A stretch of 64,000 bases of DNA from Microbacterium proteolyticum (GTDB lineage Bacteria > Actinomycetota > Actinomycetes > Actinomycetales > Microbacteriaceae): positions 2,046,001-2,110,000 of the forward strand of contig NZ_JAUSZZ010000001.1 in the NCBI RefSeq assembly GCF_030818075.1, written 5' to 3'. The position numbers and the translations under genes were made by a program. The notes beneath the pieces were generated by a model, which saw only the letters and a list, made by a program, of their open reading frames with translations, had not been told where the DNA came from and searched no databases. This document shows positions 55,600 to 64,000 of the stretch, one piece after another. Positions within the stretch are counted from its first letter, which is position 1. Each line of letters begins with the position of its first letter.

Positions 55600-55646
55600 C
55601 CCGTTGTACCCGGTTGTGGGCGGGGGCGACACCCGGGTGTAACGGG
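55600..55646. promoter_or_regulatory. Inverted repeat in the tetR-operon divergent region
   Basis: CCCGTTGTACCCGG (55600-55613) and CCGGGTGTAACGGG (55633-55646) are inverted copies with two mismatches, 19 nt apart. Lying in the 323-nt divergent promoter region, they are a candidate TetR operator pair or a transcript hairpin. The rest of that region shows no gene. Confidence 0.45.
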
Positions 55647-55833
55647 CCATCGCGAAGGAGACAGGTGACAACGCACGTCCGGCGGGGCACAGCTATAGCC
55701 CCCGCACGTTCCCGCTCCTCTGTTGAAGCGGTCTCAACTGCCCGTAGGTGCACATCAAATCGCCGAGGAGTCACGCCGGATGTGCGTCACCCCGGCCTCA
55801 GGTCTTCTCGTCTTGACCCGAAGGGCGCATGAC

Positions 55834-56448
55834 ATGGCCCTGCGGGCCGTAGATGTTCGTTGCCCCGGTTGTGGCAACGCCTGGTGCACTGATCAGCGGT
55901 TCTGCCAGTACTGCGGTCGTCAGGTGCTGATCAGTTCGATGTCTGACCTGATCAGCGTGGAAGCGCGCGAGCTCAAGAAGCACGTCCGTGCCTATGAGGA
56001 CGCCCTCGAAGAGGGGTCAGACGATCCGCGCGTGCACGCAGCGCTCGGGATGTGCGTACTCAAACTGGGGCTGCGGGACAACGCGCTGTCGCACTTCGAG
56101 GAGGCGTTGCTCGATGACATCGAGAACTCGGAGCTGTACTTCTATGCTGCGGTCGCCTCGCTAGGCGGCAAGAAGCCGTTCTTGGTTCCGCTAGCTGGCA
56201 TTCGTCGTGCGGAGGAGTACCTCACGGCGGCGCTGCGGCTGGAGGAGCGTGGCATCTACGCCTATCTCTACGGCTACATCCGCTTCGACTACTACGAGCG
56301 CAAGTCGCTGAACGTCGAGCCGTCGTACCAGCACTACCTGCAGCAGGCGGTGTTCCGTGGCGTGACCGATCTGGACATCCGGATGCTGTTCGAGCTGCTG
56401 GAGATTGACCCGACGTCAGCTTCTATTCCGACCAGCGTTTCCGCCTGA
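55834..56448 (+). CDS. Zinc ribbon plus helical-repeat (TPR-like) protein, first gene of the operon
   Basis: The 204-residue protein opens with a zinc ribbon (DVRCPGCGNAWC, then QRFCQYCGRQ), followed by TPR-like helical pairs: VRAYEDALEEGSDDPRVHAA, LGMCVLKLGLRDNALSHFEE and RAEEYLTAALRLEERGIYAY. It is probably a cytosolic scaffold. ATG 55834 has GAAGGG 8 nt upstream. The next gene starts 36 nt after its stop. No named family was recognised. Confidence 0.72.
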   Translation: MALRAVDVRCPGCGNAWCTDQRFCQYCGRQVLISSMSDLISVEARELKKHVRAYEDALEEGSDDPRVHAALGMCVLKLGLRDNALSHFEEALLDDIENSELYFYAAVASLGGKKPFLVPLAGIRRAEEYLTAALRLEERGIYAYLYGYIRFDYYERKSLNVEPSYQHYLQQAVFRGVTDLDIRMLFELLEIDPTSASIPTSVSA

Positions 56449-56484
56449 CCGCTGTACCAACCACCCGAGAGAGGTTCCTCTGCA

Positions 56485-57184
56485 ATGGCCATCGATTACG
56501 AGCGCAACAAGAAGTACTTCAAGCAGTCCAGCCCCCAAGGCCGGCATCATCCTGATTATCATCGGCATCATCCTGACGCTGATCCTGTCGCAGACGGCGG
56601 CGATCTTCATCGGCCTGCTGGCGGTCGCCGGCGGCATCGCACTGCTGTACTTCACCTTCGCCGGCAAGCCGACCGACGCCGATATCGACTCGGATGCGGC
56701 CAGCGCCATCGCGGACGTGAAGAAGCGCGCCTTGCGCAAGCTGGGGCTGGACGAAGACGAGGTCAAGCTCATCGACCCGGTCGTCGTTCACGGGTACTAC
56801 TACAAGAACATCGCCTCCGGGGTACAGGTCAAGCAGGGCAAGGATCGCGTCTTCCGTTCGTCGAACTACGAGGGCATCGTGCTGTTCTTCAGCGAGCACC
56901 AGCTACACGCCTACAAGTTCCAATTCTCCCTCGTCACGCCGCAGGAGTCCCGCGAGCAGACCGACGAGTACTTCTACCGGGACATCGTGTCGGTCTCGAC
57001 GCAGTCCGAGACGTTCCAGGTGAGGGACATCAAGAACATCCAGCAGCAGGTCAACTTCGAGGAGTTCAAGCTCACCACCACCGGCGGTACCTCGATTACC
57101 TCTTCCATCCGCGATGAGGGTTCGGTCAGCCGCGTCATCTCCGGTGCGCGCAGCCTCATCCGCGAGAAGAAAATCGCTTCCTGA
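56485..57184 (+). pseudogene. Two-helix membrane protein with soluble C-terminal domain, split by a C5-tract frameshift
   Basis: ATG 56485, behind GAGAGAGGTTCCTCTGC, starts MAIDYERNKKYFKQSSP. At the C5 run 56532-56536 the coding frame must shift to read KAGIILIIIGIILTLILSQ and the rest, ending at 57184. Removing one C gives one protein of 232 residues: short N-terminus, two membrane helices (residues 20-60), and a beta-rich domain (EGIVLFFSEHQLHAYKFQFS, then FKLTTTGGTSITSSIRDEG) that looks PH-like. The neighbours are intact, so this could be a sequencing slip, phase variation or programmed slippage. Confidence 0.75.
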
Positions 57185-57276
57185 CATTCAATCCCGCGCG
57201 CCGGGGCGGACATGCTCTCGCTCTCCGTCCCGGCACGCCATCCCGCCGACCCGGCGCGACATGAGGAGTGTGCCGC

Positions 57277-59964
57277 ATGCCCCCACGCAGCGACGTGCCT
57301 CTGACGTTCACGCCCCTCGCGCAGGGTGAGGTAGCCGCTGCGTCCGTCGTCGAGATCGTCCGCATCCCGCACGTTTCGGTGCTGGGCGATGATCCGGCTG
57401 ACGAGCTGGTGCAGCAGTCCAAGCGGGATTTTGTCAGCTTGCTCTTCGAGGCGTACCAGTCGTATCGGGGCCAGTACGAGGACGGACCCGACCGGACACG
57501 GGAATGCGCGCTGGAGATGCTCTGGCAGGCGCACGCCGTCGAGGGGCAGCCGCACGCTGCCGACCTCAGCCTGTTCGTCGTCATCCGCGCGCTCGGCCCA
57601 AACCTCGAAGCCGCGGCAGCGGCCGTTTCCGAGCTGCGCGCTGTCGTGATCAGCGCGCTCACGTTCGGCGGATTCGACTACGCCGACCGGCCCACCTCCG
57701 TGGTCGGCACCGTGGCTGCGGAGCGATCGGTGGCGCTGGTGAAGGAGGAGTGGATCGAAAGCCTTGGCAATCAGATCCTGCCGAGCGCCTTTGCCTTCCA
57801 CCGCATCCCGGCCGGCAGCCGTGACCTCAGCCGTATCGCTAGCGCCCTCACCGAGGTGCCCGGCGCTTCCCTATCGGTACAGCTGATCCCCGCAACACTG
57901 GAGCCCGACGAGCGGGTCGCGATCGAGCAACTCACTCTCGCGCTGACCACCCTCGCCAATGGCGTGACGGATCAGTCCATCGGGACTGTCAGCTTCACCG
58001 CGGCGAAGCGCGTTGCGGAGATGTACTCGTACATGGACGGGCACAAGGATTCGCCGCTGTTCCTGTTCAACGTCGTCGTCTCCGGGCCGAAGATGGCCGT
58101 GCCGGTTATCGCGAACCGGGTGCTCGGTCACCTCTCCGCCGATGCCGAGCACGGCGCGCTGGCGGCGCGCTTCGTCGACGCCACAGCCCTGGTGCCACGA
58201 GGCGATGCGTCCTTCGCGGCGGCGCCGTGGCAGCTGCATGAGACGCTCCTCGACCAGACTCGTGATCCGTCACTGTGGGCGGCGGCTCGCAACCCAGGCG
58301 AGGCGTTCTACCGGCTGCCGTTCCTGCTGACAGCGTTCGAAGCATCGGAGCTGTTCCGCCTGCCAATCGGCAGTGACACGGTCGGCGCCGGCCTCACGGT
58401 GAACACCACGACCCGGCACTCACGCAACTACTCGGCCGGAGTGATCGGGAGCACCAGCATCAAGGCCGGACGGCTCGCCGGGGCAGCCGAGGTCTCGATC
58501 GGCTTTGGGCACGCCGACTTGACCAAGCACGCCTTTGTCACCGGTACGCCGGGATCGGGCAAGACGACGTTCACGGTCGGACTGCTCGACCGGCTATGGC
58601 ACGACCACGGCATCCCGTATCTCGTCATCGAACCGGCCAAGAACGAGTACCGGGGGCTGATCGAGACGACGCCGGATCTGCAAGTGTTCACGCCGGGCAA
58701 GGATCACCTTTCACCGCTAGTGCTGAACCCGTTCCTACCCCCTCGTGGTGTGCGGGTGCAGACCTACAAGTCGACCCTCAAGACGGCGTTCGCTGCCGCG
58801 GTCACGATGACGAGCCCGCTGGACAAGATCTTCGAGGACGCACTTTCCGCCACCTACTCCCGGTTCGGCTGGTTCGACGCCGACACCGCAGCCGACGGCC
58901 GGGAGGTGTTCTCCATCCGCGACTTCTTGACGGTGTTCCAGGAGACCTTCGCCCGCATTGGCTACACCGGCGACGCAGCGAATATCGGGCGGGCGGGCCA
59001 GGTGCGTCTGCAGGGCCTCGTCGGGCTGTTCGACACTTACCCGTCGATCCCGGTCGAGGATCTGCTGTCGAAGCCCACCGTGATCGAGCTGGCCGGGGTC
59101 GAGAACAGTGACGACAAGGCCCTCTATATCGCGCTCATCCTGCTGCAGATCCTCGCCTACGTGAACGCCAACATCGCCGGTGACGGGAACCTCAAGCACG
59201 TTCTCCTGCTTGAGGAGGCCCACGTCTTGCTCGACGCCGACGATGCTAGCAGGCCGGGCGAGGCCGACCCGGCTGCGATTGCGAAGAAACTGCTCAAGCG
59301 AATGCTGGCCGAGATCCGCTCCTACGGTGTCGGGATCGTCGTGGCCGACCAGTCACCGCGCAAGGTTGGTTCGGACGTGGTGGCGCTGACGAATATCAAG
59401 CTGGGGTTCCGGCTGGTGGAGGCGGCGGACAAGGAGATCCTGGCCGAGAGCACCAATATGAGCGAGGCACAGCGCGAGCGGCTGGCAAGGCTTCGTCCCG
59501 GAGAGGCGCTGCTGTTCTACGACCGGCTCGAAGACCCCGAGGAGATCGCGACCGCCGACTGGCGCGCCCAGCGTGGCATCCCGACCTTCGTGCCCGACGA
59601 GGAAATCGCTCGGAAGGTCACGTACTGGCAGCGGAACCCGGAGCTGCTCGTGCCGTACCCCGAGAACGCATACGTCGGCGACTGGGATGCCTCCGTCGCG
59701 GGTGCGGGCAAGGAGATCGCCCGGCGCCTCTTCGCCGCGCACGTCCCGGTCGGGGATGTCGACGTGAAGAAGCTCGGCAGCATCTACCGGCAACTGGATG
59801 CGTTCATCGCTGCGGAGCTTCCCGTGTCGATTCCGAACACGTCGGCCCTACGGCGAGCGGTCAAGGTGAACTTCCTGCGACTGGTCAAGTACGAGTCGCA
59901 GATCCCGCTATCTGATGCCACCATCCGCAAGACCCTCGAAGCCGAGAGGAACCGGACAGCATGA
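57277..59964 (+). CDS. HerA/VirB4-like pumping ATPase (DUF87-type)
   Basis: The 895-residue protein has an N-terminal 400-residue region, then an FtsK-HerA-type motor: Walker A FVTGTPGSGKTTFTVGLLDR near residue 422, IPYLVIEPAKNEYRGLIE after it, Walker B HVLLLEEAHVLLDADD near 640, and the later motif YGVGIVVADQSPRK. The E-E-A-H form of Walker B and the conserved Gln in ADQSP match HerA/TrwB-like pumps. Such ATPases act as hexamers that move DNA or proteins. ATG 57277 has AGGAG upstream. It overlaps the next gene by 4 nt. Confidence 0.88.
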   Translation: MPPRSDVPLTFTPLAQGEVAAASVVEIVRIPHVSVLGDDPADELVQQSKRDFVSLLFEAYQSYRGQYEDGPDRTRECALEMLWQAHAVEGQPHAADLSLFVVIRALGPNLEAAAAAVSELRAVVISALTFGGFDYADRPTSVVGTVAAERSVALVKEEWIESLGNQILPSAFAFHRIPAGSRDLSRIASALTEVPGASLSVQLIPATLEPDERVAIEQLTLALTTLANGVTDQSIGTVSFTAAKRVAEMYSYMDGHKDSPLFLFNVVVSGPKMAVPVIANRVLGHLSADAEHGALAARFVDATALVPRGDASFAAAPWQLHETLLDQTRDPSLWAAARNPGEAFYRLPFLLTAFEASELFRLPIGSDTVGAGLTVNTTTRHSRNYSAGVIGSTSIKAGRLAGAAEVSIGFGHADLTKHAFVTGTPGSGKTTFTVGLLDRLWHDHGIPYLVIEPAKNEYRGLIETTPDLQVFTPGKDHLSPLVLNPFLPPRGVRVQTYKSTLKTAFAAAVTMTSPLDKIFEDALSATYSRFGWFDADTAADGREVFSIRDFLTVFQETFARIGYTGDAANIGRAGQVRLQGLVGLFDTYPSIPVEDLLSKPTVIELAGVENSDDKALYIALILLQILAYVNANIAGDGNLKHVLLLEEAHVLLDADDASRPGEADPAAIAKKLLKRMLAEIRSYGVGIVVADQSPRKVGSDVVALTNIKLGFRLVEAADKEILAESTNMSEAQRERLARLRPGEALLFYDRLEDPEEIATADWRAQRGIPTFVPDEEIARKVTYWQRNPELLVPYPENAYVGDWDASVAGAGKEIARRLFAAHVPVGDVDVKKLGSIYRQLDAFIAAELPVSIPNTSALRRAVKVNFLRLVKYESQIPLSDATIRKTLEAERNRTA

Positions 59965-61265
59965 GGCGCTATGGCACCGACATCGCTGACGCACCTGCCG
60001 AGCCGGTTGACATCGGCGCAGACGTCAGCGCGTCCGACACGACAGACTACGCCGACGAACCCGCCGATCTGGCAGAGGCCCCACCCGAGCTCGATGCGCC
60101 CGAGATCGATGAAGCCCCGCCGGCCGGGGATCTTTCCGATCCGGCAGCGGACGAGAGTGATGCTGCATCGGAAATGCCGGCCGATGCTGAAGAGCGCGTC
60201 GACCTGGGTGAGTCGCCGGTGTTGGCCGACGAGGCGCGCGAACAGCCTCAGGAGTGGCAGGAGGGTGAAGTCGTGGACGTGGGTCACGGCGCAGTCCCCG
60301 ACGCTCCACTAGATGTCATGCCCGCCGAGTCGGATGACCTCGGGGCACCTGACCTGGGCGCGCCCGAGGGCACGGACGCGCGAGAGGGCGAGATCTCTGC
60401 CGACAGCGACGGTGTAGATTCCACCGCTCCCGCCGAAGAGGGCATGTACGGCGATAGCCAATTGCGGGACGCACCGACCGAGGACATGTCGGATGCCGAC
60501 ACCGCTCACGAACATTCCCTCGCAGACGGTGACGTTGGGCTTGCGGAATCCGAGCCCGACACCCCGGATGTCGAGGCTGCAGCGGGTACCGACCTGCCCG
60601 AGGAGCAGGAGATCACGGAGCTTGGCTCCGAGGTGGAGTCTGAATCCCTCTCCGAGGTCGCGGATGCCGACGCGGAGCCATCGGTCGATGAGCTGACCGA
60701 GGCGGCCCGAGACGAAGCCCGTCCCGCCGACGAGCTGCGCACAGATCATGACGCGGACGTGGCCGATGCTCTGGCTGACGACCCGCCCGCCGATTCCCGA
60801 TCGGCGGAGGTAGAAGAGGTGCCCGCGACCGAAGCGAACGACCTCCCGGTCGTCCACGCTGATCTCGGCAATTCGCCGGAGAACGAAGCGCTGACCTCGG
60901 CGCTGGCCGAGAAAGGCCTTTCGCTGGAGTCGGTGTATCGGTTCGATTACAGCGACAACCCGGTTCTCGGCTACCGCGAGTCCGCTCCGCCCGAGGACAT
61001 CGCCTACGCCGTGAACGCCTGGAACGACCATGTCGCCCCCGGCATCGCTTCCGGTGCCACCCGCGAGGACTTCGCCGCCTACGACCAGGAGCACGGACTC
61101 GGAGGCCACGAGCAACTGGCTGGTGTCTACGACTACATGCTCGGCAACGACGCGATCAAGAGCGGCGGCGAACGCGAGGATGGGTCGCTCGATGTCACGG
61201 GCGGCAGGCACCGCCTCGAACAAGCACGCCTGAATGGTGTCCAGTACCTCCCCGTGAGGAAGTAG
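59961..61265 (+). CDS. Long acidic protein with a ParB-like C-terminal motif
   Basis: This 434-residue protein is extremely rich in Asp, Glu, Ala and Pro over residues 1-300, most likely disordered. The last 130 residues look folded and end with SLDVTGGRHRLEQARLNGVQ followed by YLPVRK. The GGRHRLEQAR segment resembles the GxxR core of ParB/sulfiredoxin-like domains. ATG 59961 overlaps the ATPase stop (ATGA). With its charge it may bind the pump or act as a nucleic-acid mimic; both are inference. Confidence 0.7.
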   Translation: MRRYGTDIADAPAEPVDIGADVSASDTTDYADEPADLAEAPPELDAPEIDEAPPAGDLSDPAADESDAASEMPADAEERVDLGESPVLADEAREQPQEWQEGEVVDVGHGAVPDAPLDVMPAESDDLGAPDLGAPEGTDAREGEISADSDGVDSTAPAEEGMYGDSQLRDAPTEDMSDADTAHEHSLADGDVGLAESEPDTPDVEAAAGTDLPEEQEITELGSEVESESLSEVADADAEPSVDELTEAARDEARPADELRTDHDADVADALADDPPADSRSAEVEEVPATEANDLPVVHADLGNSPENEALTSALAEKGLSLESVYRFDYSDNPVLGYRESAPPEDIAYAVNAWNDHVAPGIASGATREDFAAYDQEHGLGGHEQLAGVYDYMLGNDAIKSGGEREDGSLDVTGGRHRLEQARLNGVQYLPVRK

Positions 61266-61301
61266 CCGACCCGGCAATCGAGCCGACGAGAGCGAGCACG
61301 C

Positions 61302-62501
61302 ATGAAGATCTACGACGTCATCCAGAACGAGACCGGACTCCTGGACGGCGGCCTCGGGACCAAGGCCGTGCTGGCGTGGAAGTTCACCGGTGAGAACTTC
61401 AATGACAACACGCAGCTGATCGTCTCCGAATCGGAGGAGACAATCTTCATCCGCGACGGCATCGCCGTGGCGACTTTCGGCAGCGGTCGCTACACGCTCA
61501 ATAGCAACAACCACCCCTTCATCGGCAAGCTCCGCAACCTGCTCTCCGGCGGGGTCAGCGCGTTCAGCTCACGGGTCTACTTCGTCAACATCGACCACAA
61601 GCTCGAGCTGCTATGGGGCACCGACAGCCCGATCCAGCTGCGCGACCCGGTCTGGGGACTGCAGACGAGCGTGCAGGCGCGCGGCTCGTACTCGGTCCAG
61701 GTGACGGACACCAAGAAGTTCCTGATCAAACTGCTCGGAACCAATATCCAGGTGTTCGACGAGCAGCAGCTCGCCGGCTACTTCCGCAGTGCCTTCTCGC
61801 AGCATATCCGCGGACAGATCGCGCGCTACATCCGCGACTCCGGCCAGGAAATCCTGGAGATCACCTCCGACATCGAACTACTCGCCGAGCAACTGCACCC
61901 AAGGCTCGCGCCGCTGCTGGACGAGTACGGCGTGAAGCTCGTCAACTTCTACATCGCCGCGATCGACATCCCCACCGACGACCCGAATCGCCGAGTGCTG
62001 GAGAACTCCATCGCGGAGAAGCAAGCCAAGCTGCAGGGCGCGCAGGGCGACAAGGCCGTCATGGGGCTACTCGGAGAAGACTGGGCCAGGCAGCAGTCGG
62101 CCACCATCCTCACCGAGCTCGCCAGGAACCCCGGCGCGGGTGGCGTCGCCTCCGCGGGTGCCGCCGCAGGCGTTGGTCTGGCTGCAGGTAGCGTCTTCGG
62201 GGAGATGGCGACGCAGATGTTCACGCGCCCCGTCCAGCCCGCAGGCGACCCGATGGCAGGCAACGTCGGGCGCAACCGCACCTCGCGCTTCTCGCCCGCT
62301 GAGTCTGCCGCGCCGGCCGCTAGCGAGACGTGTCCAGGCTGCGGGGTGAGCGTGGCGGCGGGAGCGAAGTTCTGCCCGGAGTGCGGCAACCGCCTCGCAC
62401 CTCAGCAGGTGCCCTGCTCGTGCTGCGGAACTGCCATCGCGAGCACGGCCAAGTTCTGCCCCGAGTGCGGAACGCGGAACGACCAGGGAGCGTCCTCATG
62501 A
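61302..62501 (+). CDS. SPFH (band-7) domain protein with two C-terminal zinc ribbons
   Basis: The 399-residue protein has an SPFH domain of the YdjI/virion-core-like type in residues 20-225 (VLAWKFTGENFNDNTQLIVS, and WGLQTSVQARGSYSVQVTD). A coiled segment with NSIAEKQAKLQGAQGDKAVM follows, then a Gly/Ala-rich stretch and two zinc ribbons (CPGCGVSVAAGAKFCPECGN; CSCCGTAIASTAKFCPECGT). SPFH proteins form large ring assemblies at membranes. In Bacillus, YdjI is linked to PspA recruitment. ATG 61302 follows GAGCGAGCACGC. It overlaps the next gene by 4 nt. Confidence 0.88.
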   Translation: MKIYDVIQNETGLLDGGLGTKAVLAWKFTGENFNDNTQLIVSESEETIFIRDGIAVATFGSGRYTLNSNNHPFIGKLRNLLSGGVSAFSSRVYFVNIDHKLELLWGTDSPIQLRDPVWGLQTSVQARGSYSVQVTDTKKFLIKLLGTNIQVFDEQQLAGYFRSAFSQHIRGQIARYIRDSGQEILEITSDIELLAEQLHPRLAPLLDEYGVKLVNFYIAAIDIPTDDPNRRVLENSIAEKQAKLQGAQGDKAVMGLLGEDWARQQSATILTELARNPGAGGVASAGAAAGVGLAAGSVFGEMATQMFTRPVQPAGDPMAGNVGRNRTSRFSPAESAAPAASETCPGCGVSVAAGAKFCPECGNRLAPQQVPCSCCGTAIASTAKFCPECGTRNDQGASS

Positions 62502-63175
62502 TCCGCACGATCCTGCGCGCTGTCCTGTGGCTCGTCCCCATCGCCGTCTACGTTGCCATCCTCCTCATCCTCGAGGTAGAGCAGAACGCGACATTCTGGA
62601 CGTCCATGCTCCTGTTGGCGTTCGCCTATGTCATGCTTGCCGTCAGCTTCGTCGCCGTGCCGCGCAGTCGGATAGCTGCGATCCTGGCCGCGCCCCTGAT
62701 GCTGGTGGCGAGCATCTACGTCGCTGTCGAGCTCATCGCGGCCAGCATCTTCATCTACGTGTCAGACATCCCCTACCCGTGGGTGATCATCACACAGCTG
62801 ATCCTGACCGCGATCTTCCTCGTCGTGTTCCTCGCCACCATGTCTTCCAACGAGGCCATCGCCGCCCAGATTGAGACCCAGCACGCCGACGTCCTGGTGA
62901 TCAAGAGCGCCGTCACCCGCATCACGGCCCTGGGACGTGTCGCCCACGATCCGCGCCTGGCCAAATCACTGGAAGGGCTGGCCGAGGAGTTCCGCTACAG
63001 CCCTGCGATGCGTTCGAACCAGGTGCGCGAAGTCGACGCGCAGATCGCCGTGCAGCTCAAACGACTGGAGAGCCTCGTCCACGTCCAAGCTTCACAAGAG
63101 GATACCGTCGGCCAAATCGCGGCGATCTCCGGGGCGCTCGCTGCACGTAACGAGGCGATCAAGCTCCGACAATAG
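62498..63175 (+). CDS. Four-helix membrane protein, last gene of the SPFH/ATPase operon
   Basis: The 225-residue protein has four membrane helices in residues 1-125 (LRAVLWLVPIAVYVAILLIL first), then a cytoplasmic helical tail with KSAVTRITALGRVAHDPRLA and VQLKRLESLVHVQASQEDTV. ATG 62498 overlaps the SPFH stop (ATGA). Its place after the SPFH gene suggests it anchors the assembly. No named family was recognised. Confidence 0.72.
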   Translation: MIRTILRAVLWLVPIAVYVAILLILEVEQNATFWTSMLLLAFAYVMLAVSFVAVPRSRIAAILAAPLMLVASIYVAVELIAASIFIYVSDIPYPWVIITQLILTAIFLVVFLATMSSNEAIAAQIETQHADVLVIKSAVTRITALGRVAHDPRLAKSLEGLAEEFRYSPAMRSNQVREVDAQIAVQLKRLESLVHVQASQEDTVGQIAAISGALAARNEAIKLRQ

Positions 63176-63661
63176 ACGGCGCCTATCACCAGTACGAGGT
63201 GGATGAGCGACGCCGAGCCCCTGAAGGACCACGTCGCCGAGGGCTTTCGGGCATCCAGGAACGAGCGCTTCACTTTGAGAATCTGGCTGAGCCGCGATCA
63301 CTGCCATACCCGCCCGTAGAGCGAAAGGCGGCGACTGCCCCACGTGAGCTGTGACCTCAAAGGGCGTGAAGGACGGATCGATGACAACTCATCGTCAGTG
63401 CCGGGAGGGCTGGCGGAGAGGATGTCATCATGCCCGGTCCTTGTCCCGGAGAGCTCTGCGAGGACGAACGGTGGGGCACCCGGCAGGAGCTGCGGCTGAC
63501 GATCGTCGTCTGCATCGAGCGGAAGTACCACCGACAGCGAGCCCAGGACACCCTTCACGGGTTGACGCCCATCGCGTTCCTAGCCACGCTAACCGAGCCG
63601 CTCACACTCGCGGCCTGAACCGAACCTGTCAGCAATTCGATTCTTAGGGCCGTAAAACTTA
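63176..63661. other. Gap after the SPFH/ATPase operon, possible transposase scrap
   Basis: No full gene is supported. A plus-strand frame stopping at 63616-63618 ends DTLHGLTPIAFLATLTEPLT, which resembles the last residues of an IS3-type transposase (the GLTP-x-x-F segment), but only weakly. Minus-strand frames here have no recognisable content. Confidence 0.3.
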
Positions 63662-64000
63662 TTGCACGGTGTCTGCCGTCTACGCGATCATCAACGTGTG
63701 GGCGACGGCAAGTGGGACAAGGACGATCTCGTCCATGGGGCCACAGAGCGCGGTGAGGAGGTCACCGTCAAGTTCACGAAAGACGGCAACGAGGCCCTCT
63801 TAGCTCGTGGACACGTCCCTGATATCCAAAGCGATATCGACCACGTGCATGTCTGGCACCAAAAAGCCGGTGAGCCGGGGCACCACGACATGCGGCGCAC
63901 GCGGAAGCTTTTCCCCGATGTCAAGGACAACTGGACGGCGGCTCGCGAGGCGAAGGCGCGGCTCATATCGCGGGCCGAACAGCTGGCAACGTCGACAAGC
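63662..64000 (+). CDS. Partial gene running off the right edge
   Basis: After a TAA near 63651, an open frame with clear coding bias runs to the end of the window. It could start at TTG 63662 or GTG 63698. The visible part reads VGDGKWDKDDLVHGATERGE and later RGHVPDIQSDIDHVHVWHQK. It is hydrophilic, with several His residues. A minus-strand frame over the same bases looks like its shadow. The family was not recognised. Confidence 0.5.
   Translation, partial: MHGVCRLRDHQRVGDGKWDKDDLVHGATERGEEVTVKFTKDGNEALLARGHVPDIQSDIDHVHVWHQKAGEPGHHDMRRTRKLFPDVKDNWTAAREAKARLISRAEQLATSTS

Noticed and set aside
60309..61514. 401-codon minus-strand open frame
   Set aside because: Mirror of the acidic protein gene; Asp/Glu-rich sense codons give a stop-free antisense frame.
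46294..64000. Prophage
   Set aside because: No integrase, terminase, portal, capsid, tail or lysis genes are visible. The content fits a tRNA-linked island instead.

Overview
The window reads as a high-GC actinobacterial chromosome, most likely Microbacteriaceae and probably Microbacterium. The support is the strong G/C third-position bias, the lineage-typical neighbours (DUF3263, LytR_C, cold-shock and GroEL; cold-shock and DUF3027; XPB helicase beside its helicase-associated partner; galU with a formyltetrahydrofolate cyclo-ligase, FmdB and MscL), an IdeR/DtxR regulator, and an actinobacterial SOS mutasome. No 16S gene is present, so the genus is an inference.

Positions 1 to about 46.3 kb look like core chromosome. 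They hold a GntR/membrane pair, a frameshifted DMT transporter, msrB with a nitroreductase, and the DUF3263-LytR_C-cspA-groL block with two CIRCE operators. A striking 0.7 kb tandem array of seven inverted repeats follows groL. Next come a MerR regulator, an OmpR-type two-component system, XPB helicase and partner, a second cold-shock gene with DUF3027, serC, a DtxR regulator, an M23 peptidase, an HNH nuclease, and the SOS cassette imuA'-imuB-dnaE2 behind a perfect LexA-type palindrome. The rest of the core holds secreted and membrane proteins, a peroxiredoxin, coaBC, tRNA-Arg, a GAF-LuxR regulator divergent from DUF485-actP, an Ogt homologue without its catalytic cysteine, a large helicase-like protein with a degenerate P-loop, mscL, fmdB, a 5-FCL gene, galU and rimJ. 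Many core genes have a TAnnnT hexamer 5 to 8 nt before the start codon and no Shine-Dalgarno, which suggests leaderless transcription.

From tRNA-Ala (46.2 kb) to the right edge the sequence is accessory and looks like a genomic island: a decayed IS481 transposase directly beside the tRNA, a 1323-residue STAND-type NTPase with lower GC, remnants of an Xre-type regulator and another frameshifted gene, and then two compact gene groups. The first couples an acyltransferase of the autoinducer-synthase/GNAT type to a ThiF/E1-like enzyme with a 4-nt overlap. The second, divergent from a TetR regulator, is a six-gene operon: zinc ribbon plus helical repeats, a membrane protein with a C5-tract frameshift, a HerA/VirB4-like ATPase, an acidic protein with a ParB-like end, an SPFH protein with two zinc ribbons, and a four-helix membrane protein. 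I do not recognise it as a named system. It is my best candidate for an undescribed membrane-associated machine. The island's right boundary is outside the window, and a partial gene runs off the end.
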